In this document: one piece after another, positions 15,566 to 24,704 of the stretch
How the letters are laid out: each line of letters begins with the position of its first letter
Numbering within the stretch: position 1 is the stretch's first letter
DNA from: Lacinutrix himadriensis
Lineage (GTDB): Bacteria; Bacteroidota; Bacteroidia; Flavobacteriales; Flavobacteriaceae
DNA length: 64,000 bases
NCBI RefSeq assembly: GCF_001418105.1
Contig: NZ_LIQI01000022.1
Span: 1 to 64,000 of the forward strand
Direction: 5' to 3'
Position numbers and translations under genes: made by a program
The notes under the pieces: model-generated
What the model was told of the DNA's origin: nothing
Database searches by the model: none
What the model saw: the letters and a program-made list of their open reading frames with translations, nothing else

Positions 15566-16605
15566 TATTGCTTATTTGCTAATTGTCCGCAAGCAGCATC
15601 AATATCTTTACCTCTAGAACGCCTTACGGTTACTGTAATATTATTACGCTCTAAAATAGAGACGTACATATCTGTGGCTGCACTATCTGCCTGCTGAAAC
15701 TCGCCATCGTCTATTGGATTGTATTCAATTAAATTCACTTTACTAGGTGCAAATTTACAGAACTGTACCAATGCTTCGGCGTCTTCTCTTTTATCGTTAA
15801 TGCCTTTCCAAACCACATACTCGTAAGTAATTCTGTTTTTGGTTTTTTCGAACCAATACACTAAAGCTTCTCGTAAATCTTTTAAAGGAAAAGTGGCATT
15901 AAATGGCATGATAGAAGTCCGAACCTCATCTATTGCAGAATGCAGAGAAACTGCCAGTTTAAACTTCACTTCATCATCTGCCATTTTTCGAATCATTTTT
16001 GGCACTCCCGAAGTAGAAACTACAATTCGTCTTGGCGACATTCCTAAGCCTTCTGGCGAAGTAATCTTGTCTATTGCTTTTAGTACATTGTTATAGTTCA
16101 TGAGCGGTTCTCCCATTCCCATGAACACAATATTACTTAAAGGTTTGTTGTGGTATAATCTACTTTCTTTATCGATAGCAACGACTTGATCATAAATCTC
16201 ATCTGGATTTAGATTTCGCATGCGTTTTAGTCTAGATGTAGCACAAAATCTACAATCTAAACTACAACCTACCTGACTAGACACACAAGCTGTGGTTCTT
16301 GTTTTTGTAGGAATTAAAACAGACTCTACAATTAAACCATCATGTAAACGCACTGCATTTTTTATAGTACCATCGCTACTTTTTTGCATGGTATCTACAT
16401 GAATATGATTGATAACAAAGTTATCTTCTAGCATTTGTCTGGTTTCTATAGAGAGGTTTGTCATGTCTTCAAAAGTATGTGCAGACTTGCTCCATAACCA
16501 TTCGTAAACCTGATTACCACGAAATGCTTTATCGTCTTGTTTTACAAAGAATTCTCTAAGTTGTTCTTTGCTTAATGCTCTTATGTCTTTTTTTGTTGTT
16601 GCCAT
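15565..16605 (-). CDS. rlmN: Dual-specificity RNA methyltransferase RlmN
   Basis: Radical-SAM enzyme that methylates C2 of A2503 in 23S rRNA and A37 in some tRNAs. The 346 residues carry the CSLDCRFC cluster motif (C-x3-C-x2-C), FMGMGEPLMNYNNV for SAM binding, and the C-terminal cysteine in DIDAACGQLA needed for the methyl-transfer mechanism. An N-terminal RNA-binding segment occupies about 1-70. Length and motifs are typical. It appears to be a single-gene unit. Upstream lies a ~120-bp dispersed repeat. Confidence 0.95.
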   Translation of the reverse strand: MATTKKDIRALSKEQLREFFVKQDDKAFRGNQVYEWLWSKSAHTFEDMTNLSIETRQMLEDNFVINHIHVDTMQKSSDGTIKNAVRLHDGLIVESVLIPTKTRTTACVSSQVGCSLDCRFCATSRLKRMRNLNPDEIYDQVVAIDKESRLYHNKPLSNIVFMGMGEPLMNYNNVLKAIDKITSPEGLGMSPRRIVVSTSGVPKMIRKMADDEVKFKLAVSLHSAIDEVRTSIMPFNATFPLKDLREALVYWFEKTKNRITYEYVVWKGINDKREDAEALVQFCKFAPSKVNLIEYNPIDDGEFQQADSAATDMYVSILERNNITVTVRRSRGKDIDAACGQLANKQ

Positions 16606-16682
16606 TGCTTTGCAAAAGTAGTGAAAGGAATTACGATTTACGAATTACTGTTATTGAATTTGTGTAAATGCCATTGGTAGGT

Positions 16683-16806
16683 GCATTAGGGATTGCGCAA
16701 TTGTTGGAGCTCTTTTTATGTTGTTGCGTATATGCAACATAAAAAAGCGACTTGCAAAAGCCCGACGTTTTGCGATCCTGCTAGGTATGAGCAAAAGGTA
16801 ATGCCA
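16683..16806 (-). repeat. Dispersed GCGTTA-type palindromic repeat, copy 1
   Basis: Read on the minus strand it runs GGCATTACC, CATACCTAGCAGGATCGC, AAAACGTCGGGCTTT, then a palindrome with an 11-bp stem (TTTTTATGTTG/CAACATAAAAA) and a tail ending near GCGCAATCCCTAA. It shares its skeleton with copies at 37114-37230 and 60344-60421. Confidence 0.6.
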
Positions 16807-16840
16807 TAAAAAAAGCCTCTAAAAAAAGAGGCTTTATATA
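16806..16840 (-). terminator. Intrinsic terminator of queA
   Basis: AAAGCCTC and GAGGCTTT form a stem around an A-rich loop, flanked by A/T runs, immediately after the queA stop. Confidence 0.75.
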
Positions 16841-16856
16841 TTTGATAATTTATTTG

Positions 16857-17921
16857 TTAGATGATTAGCATCGCATCCCCATAACTATAGAAATTATATT
16901 TCTCTTTTATTGCTTCTTCGTACGCTTTTAAAATAAACTCATGACCTGCAAAGGCGGAAGCCATCATTAAAAGTGTGGATTTTGGCGTATGAAAGTTTGT
17001 AATCATACAGTTTGCAATACTAAAATCGTACGGTGGAAAGATGAATTTGTTAGTCCAACCATCATACTCGTTTAATGTACCGCTTGACGAAACCGAACTT
17101 TCTACGGCACGCATTGCTGTGGTACCTACTGCACAAATACGTCTTTTATTCTTTTGCGCGGTGTTAATAATATTTGCTGCTTTTGCATCAATAATTATTT
17201 CTTCGCTATCCATTTTATGCTTAGACAAATCTTCTACCTCAACGGCATTGAAAGTACCTAAACCTACGTGAAGTGTTACTTCGGCAAATTCTACTCCTTT
17301 AATTTCTAAACGCTTTAAAAGGTGCTTAGAAAAGTGCATACCTGCAGTTGGTGCTGCTACTGCTCCTTCATTTTTTGCAAAAATAGTTTGGTAACGTTCT
17401 TCATCTTCTGGAGTTACGTCACGCTTGATATATTTAGGTAAAGGTGTTTCTCCTAATTCGGTAAGTTTTCTTCTAAATTCTTGGTAAGAACCATCATACA
17501 GAAAACGCAATGTTCTACCTCTAGAGGTTGTGTTATCAATAACTTCTGCTACTAAGGTTTCATCATCCCCAAAGTATAATTTATTACCAATACGAATTTT
17601 ACGTGCTGGATCTACAAGTACGTCCCAAAGGCGTTGTTCTTCATTAAGTTCTCTTAATAAAAACACTTCGATACGCGCTCCAGTTTTTTCTTTATTACCG
17701 TATAAACGTGCCGGAAATACTTTGGTATTGTTAAGTATTAATACATCATCTTCTTCAAAATAGTCTATAATATCTTTGAACATTTTATGCTCAATAGTTT
17801 GTTTTTCTCTGTTTAAAACCATTAAACGAGACTCATCTCTATTTTCTGCTGGATGTTCTGCCAATAATTCTTCTGGAAGCTCAAATTGATAGTGAGACAA
17901 CTTCATTTTAAAGTTCTGCAT
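16857..17921 (-). CDS. queA: S-adenosylmethionine:tRNA ribosyltransferase-isomerase QueA
   Basis: Transfers and isomerises the ribosyl group of SAM onto 7-aminomethyl-7-deazaguanine in tRNA to make epoxyqueuosine, the penultimate step of queuosine synthesis. At 354 residues it has normal length, with family motifs [26 protein letters not shown] and VGLGTFNAV. The window start at 17921 includes [22 protein letters not shown], starting at 17906, is the more usual N-terminus. The gene ends at a terminator and is separated from aroA by about 85 bases of AT-rich DNA. Confidence 0.93.
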   Translation of the reverse strand: MQNFKMKLSHYQFELPEELLAEHPAENRDESRLMVLNREKQTIEHKMFKDIIDYFEEDDVLILNNTKVFPARLYGNKEKTGARIEVFLLRELNEEQRLWDVLVDPARKIRIGNKLYFGDDETLVAEVIDNTTSRGRTLRFLYDGSYQEFRRKLTELGETPLPKYIKRDVTPEDEERYQTIFAKNEGAVAAPTAGMHFSKHLLKRLEIKGVEFAEVTLHVGLGTFNAVEVEDLSKHKMDSEEIIIDAKAANIINTAQKNKRRICAVGTTAMRAVESSVSSSGTLNEYDGWTNKFIFPPYDFSIANCMITNFHTPKSTLLMMASAFAGHEFILKAYEEAIKEKYNFYSYGDAMLII

Positions 17922-18007
17922 GTAGTAGTATTAGGTATTGTAATGTATTTTACAAGGTTACAAATATACAATCTCAAAGTAGGCGTTGTCAAGTAAATAG
18001 CCAATTA

Positions 18008-19234
18008 TTATTCAGAAATTTTAAATCCGATACTTTTTAAGTCCGACCAAAATGTAGGATACGATTTAGAAACTACGAAAGCTTCTTCAATAATTATGGA
18101 CGTTTTTAAAGCTAAAGGAGCAAATGCCATCGCCATTCTATGATCTTGGTACGTTGCTATTTTTATATCTTTATTTATAGCACTAGAAGTTTCTAGTTGT
18201 AAGGTTTTATCTGTAATAGTTACGTTACCTCCTAGTTTTTCAATTTCGGTTTTTAGAGCTACAAGTCGGTCTGTTTCTTTAATTTTTAAAGTATGCAGTC
18301 CTTTTAAATCGCATGCAATTCCTAGTCCAAAACAAGTGACAGCAATAGTTTGCGCAATATCTGGTGCATTTTTAAGATCTAAAGTTATTACCGTTTCCGG
18401 AGCAACCGTTGCCACTTTTTGAAGCGTTATTTTATGATCTTTAAAAGTGGTTTCTACACCAAACTGCGTATAAATTTTAGCTAAGGATGCATCGCCTTGC
18501 AAGGAGTTTTCTTTATACGATGCTAATGTAATTTGGGTACCAACCGGAGCCATTGCAGCAATACTGTAATAGTAAGAAGCGGAAGACCAATCGGATTCGA
18601 TGGTTAATTTTTGCTTCTTAATTTCAGATTTCGGATTTACTTTAATTACATTATTTTCAAAGCTTGTTGCCACCCCAATATCGTTAAGTAACGATAATGT
18701 CATGTTTATGTAAGGAATAGAAGTAATTTCACCATCTAAAGTAAGTTCTAAACCATTTTCTAGTTTTGGCGCTATTAGTAATAATGCCGAAATATATTGG
18801 CTACTTACGTTTGCTTTTAAGGTTACTTTATTTTGTGTTATTTGTTTTCCTTGGATTTTTATTGGAGGATAGCCATCGTTTTTTTCATAACGAATAGCGA
18901 CACCCAATTGGCTTAATGCATCTACCAAAATAGCAATGGGTCTTTCTTGCATTCTTTTAGAACCTGTAAGAATCACTTCTCTATTATTTTGAATAGAAAA
19001 ATATGCGGTTAAAAAACGCATTGCGGTTCCTGCGTGATGAATGTCTATGTGATTTTCTACAGAAAGTAATGCTTTTTGCATGACTTTAGAATCGTCGGAA
19101 TTAGAAACATTATCAATTTCTAAATTTGGATACAAAGCTTGCAATAGCAATAGTCGGTTAGATTCACTTTTAGAACCTGTTACTTGTATTGTAGATTGCT
19201 TTGCAATGGATGATTGTTGAAGGTGTACGTTCAT
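18008..19234 (-). CDS. aroA: 3-phosphoshikimate 1-carboxyvinyltransferase (EPSP synthase)
   Basis: Adds the enolpyruvyl group of phosphoenolpyruvate to shikimate-3-phosphate, step six of the chorismate pathway that feeds the aromatic operon at 26.5-30.6 kb. The 408 residues include TGSKSESNRLLLLQAL (the K-S-N-R substrate contacts), HAGTAMRFLTAYF, and the C-terminal TYQDHRMAMAFAPLAL. Slightly shorter than the E. coli enzyme (427), as is common in Bacteroidota. It is a single gene here, not linked to the other aro genes. Confidence 0.93.
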   Translation of the reverse strand: MNVHLQQSSIAKQSTIQVTGSKSESNRLLLLQALYPNLEIDNVSNSDDSKVMQKALLSVENHIDIHHAGTAMRFLTAYFSIQNNREVILTGSKRMQERPIAILVDALSQLGVAIRYEKNDGYPPIKIQGKQITQNKVTLKANVSSQYISALLLIAPKLENGLELTLDGEITSIPYINMTLSLLNDIGVATSFENNVIKVNPKSEIKKQKLTIESDWSSASYYYSIAAMAPVGTQITLASYKENSLQGDASLAKIYTQFGVETTFKDHKITLQKVATVAPETVITLDLKNAPDIAQTIAVTCFGLGIACDLKGLHTLKIKETDRLVALKTEIEKLGGNVTITDKTLQLETSSAINKDIKIATYQDHRMAMAFAPLALKTSIIIEEAFVVSKSYPTFWSDLKSIGFKISE

Positions 19235-19251
19235 AGGTACTTAAACTTTAT

Positions 19252-19281
19252 GAGATATCTCGACGGTGCTCGATATGACAA
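19252..19281. repeat. TCGACxGxGCTCGA palindrome, copy 1
   Basis: ATCTCGACGGTGCTCGATATGACA between aroA and the MazG-like gene. Related copies are at 24624-24655 and, inside metH, at 37931-37966. Confidence 0.55.
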
Positions 19282-19289
19282 AATAATTG

Positions 19290-19616
19290 TTATTTTAATT
19301 TCTCGTTGTTATGGTGACGATCGTGATCGCGTTTGGTTTTAATGTCTAGCTTTTTATCGAATGCTTCTTGTAGATCGATTCCGGTTTGGTTTGCTAAACA
19401 TAATACCACAAACATAACATCTGCTAGTTCTTCACCAAGGTCTTTATTTTTATCGCTTTCTTTTTCGCTTTGCTCTCCATAACGTCTTGCAATAATACGT
19501 GCAACTTCACCAACTTCTTCGGTGAGTTGTGCCATATTGGTAAGCTCATTAAAATAACGAACACCATGGTTTTTTATCCAATTATCTACTTCTAGTTGTG
19601 CGTTTTTTATGCTCAT
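19290..19616 (-). CDS. MazG-like nucleotide pyrophosphohydrolase
   Basis: A 108-residue all-alpha NTP pyrophosphatase of the MazG/dUTPase superfamily, which hydrolyses (possibly aberrant) nucleoside triphosphates to monophosphates. The metal-binding motif is EEVGEVARIIARRYGE followed by DLGEELADVMFVVLCLA (E-x2-E and E-x3-D). The frame opens earlier, but MSIKNAQLEVD at 19616 is preferred: its ATG overlaps the TGA of the upstream gene as ATGA, so the two are translationally coupled. Confidence 0.85.
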   Translation of the reverse strand: MSIKNAQLEVDNWIKNHGVRYFNELTNMAQLTEEVGEVARIIARRYGEQSEKESDKNKDLGEELADVMFVVLCLANQTGIDLQEAFDKKLDIKTKRDHDRHHNNEKLK

Positions 19617-20131
19617 GCTTTTTTCTTTTTTAGGAAATGTAAAGTTATTAAAATAATACAGCATGGAATAGCGATATACTGTAATTCGCTAATAATTACT
19701 CGTATTCCCCATTCTGAAAAAAACTTCTCTATACCAATTGGGGAAACTTTTATGACTTGCCAAGGAAGGAAGTATCTGGAATTATCTAAAGGAATAAAAA
19801 AGCCAACTCCTTTTCCTCCTGTTGTCATGGCGTCTAAAAGTCCGTGAGATACTGTGGATAAAAACAGAACGATAAAGAAGATGTATTTTCTAGATTTTCC
19901 GAAGAGAAAAGCGAGTAACATACTCCAAAGTACTGCAAAGACTATAGAATGCGTAAGTCCTCTATGTCCTAAAGGATGCACATAAGGAATCCCAAAATTA
20001 AAAGCAATCACATCTAAATCTGGAAGCATTGCAGAACCTATTGCCAGCCAAAGTAGCAACTTGTTGGTTTTAGAATCGATTACTTTTGTGGTAGTGTATG
20101 CTACTAATCCGTGTGCAAAAATGGATGCCAT
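19613..20131 (-). CDS. YdjM-family membrane-bound metal-dependent hydrolase
   Basis: A 172-residue membrane protein with four or so helices. The family signature is near the N-terminus: FAHGLVAYTTTK, MLPDLDVIAF and HRGLTHSIVFA, giving the conserved His/Asp metal ligands. Family members are called metal-dependent hydrolases, though the substrate is generally unknown. Its start overlaps the stop of the DUF3857 gene upstream (TAATG) and its stop overlaps the MazG-like start (ATGA), so it sits in a tightly packed operon. Confidence 0.75.
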   Translation of the reverse strand: MASIFAHGLVAYTTTKVIDSKTNKLLLWLAIGSAMLPDLDVIAFNFGIPYVHPLGHRGLTHSIVFAVLWSMLLAFLFGKSRKYIFFIVLFLSTVSHGLLDAMTTGGKGVGFFIPLDNSRYFLPWQVIKVSPIGIEKFFSEWGIRVIISELQYIAIPCCIILITLHFLKKKKA

Positions 20132-22173
20132 TACATTTTTTTAAGCACTATTTGTTCGGTTTGTTTTTTGACTACTAAATCGAAAAACTTCTTAAACTCG
20201 AGATAATCTTGTGGTAAGATGATTGTTTTATTAATATCAAGGTTTGTTGTTATCTGTAATAGATTGTCTTTATGATTTAATAAATAGGTGAAAACACCAT
20301 CATTACCATTGAAGAGAAATTTTTCATTTTCTGGAAAGGACTCTATTTCATATCCTTCAGGAATTTTAATATTGATTACATATTTTTGTGAAACAGGATA
20401 GGAAAAATCTATGGGGTATTCTCTAGTTTCTTGTTTAAACAAATTTTCTTCTGGAGTAAAAAACAACAAGGAGGAGAAGTATAATTTATCTGCTATTTCT
20501 TCTATTCCGTTTTGTAAATTATATTCGTAAGAAATTAAAATCGGCTTTAATAGTTGCTTAGCTGCCTTTACTTCAAGACCACTTACTACAAGGTCTCCTT
20601 TCCCTTCTTCAATATCTCTAATTAGTACTTCGTCTTTTTTATTATTAAACTCTTGTCTGTGCGACAATGCTAAATGACTGGTTAATTGCTCTCTAACTTT
20701 ACCTGTTATAGATAGGTCTTCACTAATTGTAGCATTTAAAAAACTAATTTGTTTCGAAATTTGCTGTGGCTGTAAACTTACCCAAGTAGAACTATTATCT
20801 TCTCGTATCATTCGTCCTTGCCAATTCAGTATATGCTTAGGTAATATATTAGCAGTCGCGTAAGTACTAGAAGCATCTAACAATACAATTCCTTCAGGTA
20901 ATTCTATAGCAGCAATTACATAATTAAATCCTTTTTTAGTAGCTGTAAGCGGAATACCATTGCTTTTTGTACTAACAAGAACGGGGTTTGCTTCAACACC
21001 ACTATGTCGTAACATGGCAACCAGCATTAGATTGATATCTGCAACATTACCAGAACCCTCTTTATATGCTTTGGAAACACCAAGATCTGTATAATACCCA
21101 TATAAATTATTCCATTTCACTTTAGATTTTACATAATTAAAAATGGTAATAATCTTTTCTTCCGGAGTATTTAGTCCTTGAAGGATTGCATCTAAATCTT
21201 TTTTGAAATAGTTATTCTTACTTAGTTGTTCTCCAAAATCATCGGATTTATAAATAGTTTTTGCAACTTCATCCCAAGAGCTAGCATACCTCTTTACTGG
21301 TTGATTTGGATAATTTATAGATTCTAACTCCATCTTTAATCTTGCCTGATAATTAGATAGGTTATCTACAAGGATCTCCTCTTTTAAAGCAGGAATATTT
21401 TCAAGATTAGATGTAATTACATTAAATGCAACATCGATTTCATTGGTATATGTTTCTGATCTTGAAGCTTCACCACCATAAGTCCCTCTTGTGACTGCTT
21501 TATTAGAATTAGCAGCTTCTGTATATTTAAACATCACCTTTTTATACATTTTATCTACAGTAAATTCAGGGATATAAGTAGCTTTAAGATTAGACATGGC
21601 TTTATACTTATAATATTCTGGAGTTGCTACTTTAAAGTCAAACTTATTAATTGGTATTGCTTTTTGAAAAAGAATATCGTCTATACTTAATAAAGTGGAT
21701 TTTACAATGTATTTAAATTCTACTATACAACCATCTTGAATGTTTGGCATAGTAAGTTTTGTTGTTTTCCAGTATTTATTGTTTTCTTCATCAAAAATAG
21801 CATCACTTTTCAATTTAGTTTTAACAATTTTACCCTTTTCTAATGTATACGTATATGCTTTTAACCCTTTTAAATTATCTTTTGTTGTTAGAGATTCATT
21901 ATAGAGTTTGATTCTTTTTGTTGCATAATCATATCCATCTTTATTATAAATTTTTATTCTTTCATGTATAAGGTTTTCTTGCTCAAAACCAGCCCCTTGT
22001 TCATAGACAAAAGAAATGTCTTGATTTTTATATAAGATTGCAGCATTTGCATTTGGCTCTATTGGGTGTTGCTTTTCCTCTAATTCTGCTTTACTCACTT
22101 TACCAAATTTAAAATCTTGAGAAAATGTGAATTGTGCGATTAATAACGCAATGACTATTAGTGTTTTATTCAT
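20131..22173 (-). CDS. DUF3857/transglutaminase-like exported protein
   Basis: A 680-residue protein with a signal peptide (about 1-18, ending FTFSQ), an N-terminal DUF3857 beta-rich domain (about 40-280) and a transglutaminase-like papain-fold domain (about 300-430) in which NYVKSKVKWN and GNVADINLMLVAMLRHSGV replace the usual catalytic Cys segment: the expected C is not evident (VAD instead of a CxD pattern), so catalysis is doubtful. A beta-rich C-terminal region follows. It is the paralogue of the next gene upstream, nine bases away. Probably a periplasmic or surface protein; function unknown. Confidence 0.75.
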   Translation of the reverse strand: MNKTLIVIALLIAQFTFSQDFKFGKVSKAELEEKQHPIEPNANAAILYKNQDISFVYEQGAGFEQENLIHERIKIYNKDGYDYATKRIKLYNESLTTKDNLKGLKAYTYTLEKGKIVKTKLKSDAIFDEENNKYWKTTKLTMPNIQDGCIVEFKYIVKSTLLSIDDILFQKAIPINKFDFKVATPEYYKYKAMSNLKATYIPEFTVDKMYKKVMFKYTEAANSNKAVTRGTYGGEASRSETYTNEIDVAFNVITSNLENIPALKEEILVDNLSNYQARLKMELESINYPNQPVKRYASSWDEVAKTIYKSDDFGEQLSKNNYFKKDLDAILQGLNTPEEKIITIFNYVKSKVKWNNLYGYYTDLGVSKAYKEGSGNVADINLMLVAMLRHSGVEANPVLVSTKSNGIPLTATKKGFNYVIAAIELPEGIVLLDASSTYATANILPKHILNWQGRMIREDNSSTWVSLQPQQISKQISFLNATISEDLSITGKVREQLTSHLALSHRQEFNNKKDEVLIRDIEEGKGDLVVSGLEVKAAKQLLKPILISYEYNLQNGIEEIADKLYFSSLLFFTPEENLFKQETREYPIDFSYPVSQKYVINIKIPEGYEIESFPENEKFLFNGNDGVFTYLLNHKDNLLQITTNLDINKTIILPQDYLEFKKFFDLVVKKQTEQIVLKKM

Positions 22174-22181
22174 TAGATTTA

Positions 22182-24086
22182 TTAGTTAGATTTTAATACT
22201 ATTTTAGATTTATCATGTTTTGCAACTAACAACAGAAAATCTCTAAATGCTTTATATTCTTCTTTTGTGTAATCTCCTTTTTTTAATTTAAACTTTCTAT
22301 TAAACAAAAGTGTGTTTTCGTCTTTTTGAATAATAGAAAAATGATAATCACCAAACTTATTAGAAATGGTAACACTGTCTTGCAACGCTTCTACTTGTAG
22401 TGTATTTGGTAGTTCTATTTCAAAGGTGCTTATATTTACTTTTCCTCTACTAATTTGAAAAGGTAATTTTCTGTTTTTATAACGCGGAGGTACATACTCT
22501 TCCATTATAAAAACATTAGGTTTCAATAAAATTCTTTCTCCGAGTTTAGATGCATATTTTTTTGCTTTGACATCTAATTTTTCTTTAAAAACAATATCTT
22601 CTTTATTATTGTTAAAAGTTACACTAAGGATTTCCAGATTATTAACCGTATTAAAACTTTCTTTGTAATGTAATTTTTGATCTTTTTCTAATTCGTTTTC
22701 TAAATAATAATGATGAGAATATCTTGCGCCTTTGGAAATAATTTCTACTTGAGCAGTAATATCTCCCGTTGCCTCTAGTTGTATTTTTGCTTTGTTCTCT
22801 GTTGTGTTTTCATCTGCAGTATATACTTTGGTGTGTACAATTTTTCCACCTTCTGGAGTAACTACTAAAACATCTCTATCATCTGTAAAGTTTGCATTAT
22901 ATGCAAAAGGACTTGTTTGACTAGTACATTCTAACCATACATAATCTTCTTCATCTGGAATGCTTAATATCACATGATTTCCTTGTAATGAAGAAAAATC
23001 CTTATCGATATCTATAATATCATAATCACCATGTACCACCGTATAATAAGACACTACTCCCACTTCTGTTAATAAGGATTTTGTGTAATTTGTTAGTGCT
23101 TTACAATCCCCATAACCTAGTCGATCGACATCTTTGGCTAACATAGGTTTCCAGCCACCAATACCTACCTGCACACTTATGTATCTCGTTTTGTTTTGCA
23201 TGTACGCATAAACTATTTTCGCTTTCTCTCTATCTGATGTAGCTAATGCTGTTTTTTGCCTTATTTCATCTTTTACTGTTTGTGGTAATGCTTCGGTTCC
23301 AGTGATTAATTCATCATACATCCATTTTCCAAAATCTTGCCAGTTATTATTAACTCCTCGAACACCTTCCATATTGAAATCTGTAAGTGTCGCTTTTAAA
23401 TATGGTGCATAGGTTTTAAAAGAAGGACTGTAAGACTCACTTTTAATAGCCTTTAGATTTTCAGCAATAAAATGATACTCACTTTTCTTATTAATATTAT
23501 AACTCTCAAAATTTAACGTTTGTATCCTAACTTTTGCATCGGATAAGTTTGTAATTTTATATTCTGCATTTTCGGTACTCGCATAAAAACCTTCAATAGG
23601 TCTCCAACCATATAAAAAAGCAGTGGATTTATAGACCACTTCTGTTTCAAATTTAATTGTATACGGATAACTGGTTGGTGTATATTTTAAATATTTAACA
23701 CGATTATCTGAATACAATGTCCCGCCGCTTACAGCACTTACATCTAAAAAATCTTTTTCTTTAATTTTTTTGATTTCTTCACCTTGAGCGTTATAAATTC
23801 TAGCTTCTAATCTTTTAATACTTGTATTCTTATCGTAGTGTTGAAATGCGCTTTGCTTGCTATCCCCTTCTTTATTAAGTATGGTAACTATACGTTTGTT
23901 TGTATAAACCATTTGATCATAATCTTTTATTTCAAAATGAATTATCTCTGACCGAATTACAGCATTTGCATTTTCCTTTAAAGCAAAAGGAATTGTTTTA
24001 TACTTTAATAGGTTTTCATCCTGCGATTGTATTGAAAAAACAGAAATAATGAAGAAAAAAATAAGTAGGAATTGCCTTGAAATCAT
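22182..24086 (-). CDS. DUF3857/transglutaminase-like exported protein (paralogue)
   Basis: A 634-residue paralogue of the neighbouring gene. A signal peptide (about 1-20) is followed by a DUF3857 domain and then a transglutaminase core with VDRLGYGDCKALTNYTKSLL, where the Cys in GDCKAL is the expected nucleophile, and a later His in HVILSIPDEEDYVWLE. This copy therefore keeps the catalytic Cys that the other seems to have lost. The C-terminus is beta-rich. Likely periplasmic or cell surface. The pair may form a complex of one active and one inactive partner; that is inference from the two sequences. Confidence 0.78.
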   Translation of the reverse strand: MISRQFLLIFFFIISVFSIQSQDENLLKYKTIPFALKENANAVIRSEIIHFEIKDYDQMVYTNKRIVTILNKEGDSKQSAFQHYDKNTSIKRLEARIYNAQGEEIKKIKEKDFLDVSAVSGGTLYSDNRVKYLKYTPTSYPYTIKFETEVVYKSTAFLYGWRPIEGFYASTENAEYKITNLSDAKVRIQTLNFESYNINKKSEYHFIAENLKAIKSESYSPSFKTYAPYLKATLTDFNMEGVRGVNNNWQDFGKWMYDELITGTEALPQTVKDEIRQKTALATSDREKAKIVYAYMQNKTRYISVQVGIGGWKPMLAKDVDRLGYGDCKALTNYTKSLLTEVGVVSYYTVVHGDYDIIDIDKDFSSLQGNHVILSIPDEEDYVWLECTSQTSPFAYNANFTDDRDVLVVTPEGGKIVHTKVYTADENTTENKAKIQLEATGDITAQVEIISKGARYSHHYYLENELEKDQKLHYKESFNTVNNLEILSVTFNNNKEDIVFKEKLDVKAKKYASKLGERILLKPNVFIMEEYVPPRYKNRKLPFQISRGKVNISTFEIELPNTLQVEALQDSVTISNKFGDYHFSIIQKDENTLLFNRKFKLKKGDYTKEEYKAFRDFLLLVAKHDKSKIVLKSN

Positions 24087-24149
24087 CTAGTTGGGTTTGC
24101 GATTTTAAAAGTACTACTTTTTACAAATACACAAAACAAAACAGAGATT

Positions 24150-24602
24150 TTATTCTCTATTTTTAGTATCTATAATGATAGTAACAGGACCATCATTTAA
24201 AAGGGCGACTTGCATATCTGCACCAAATTCTCCTGTCTGAATAGATTTACCTAAATCTTTTTCTATTTGGGAAATAAAATCTTGATATAAAGGAATAGCA
24301 ACATCAGGTTTTGCTGCTTTAATATAACTTGGTCGGTTTCCTTTTTTGGTATTTGCGTGTAATGTAAACTGACTAACCACAATGGCGTCACCATTACTAT
24401 TTAAAAGTGAAGTATTCATCACACCATCTGCATCATTAAAAATACGAAGGTTTACAATTTTGTTAGATAACCATTGGATGTCTTCTTTTTTATCTTCTGG
24501 AACAATGCCTAAAAGAATTAACAATCCGTTTTTAATGGAAGCGACTTGTTTATCTTCAATAGTAACGCTTGCTTGTGTGACTCTTTGTATAACGGCTTTC
24601 AT
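24150..24602 (-). CDS. dtd: D-aminoacyl-tRNA deacylase
   Basis: Removes D-amino acids (and glycine mischarged on tRNA-Ala) from tRNA as a proofreading step. The 150 residues carry the two cross-subunit motifs of the family, VVSQFTLHA (SQxT) and NDGPVTI (Gly-cisPro is NGPVT in most; here NDGPVTI). N-terminus MKAVIQRVTQASV is typical. It lies in an operon-like run with rsgA upstream and the DUF3857 genes downstream, separated by small AT-rich gaps and one palindromic repeat. Confidence 0.93.
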   Translation of the reverse strand: MKAVIQRVTQASVTIEDKQVASIKNGLLILLGIVPEDKKEDIQWLSNKIVNLRIFNDADGVMNTSLLNSNGDAIVVSQFTLHANTKKGNRPSYIKAAKPDVAIPLYQDFISQIEKDLGKSIQTGEFGADMQVALLNDGPVTIIIDTKNRE

Positions 24603-24623
24603 ATTAAAACTTTAATTGTTTTA

Positions 24624-24655
24624 AAGACCTTTCGACTGCACTCCAGGTGACAACA
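24624..24655. repeat. TCGACTGCxCT palindrome, copy 2
   Basis: GACCTTTCGACTGCACTCCA followed by GGTGACAACATG in the dtd-rsgA gap; the same family occurs inside the metH coding region. Confidence 0.5.
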
Positions 24656-24704
24656 TGAATATTACTTATCTCTTTACGTATAAAATTCGCCTTCTTGGGA
24701 ATTT

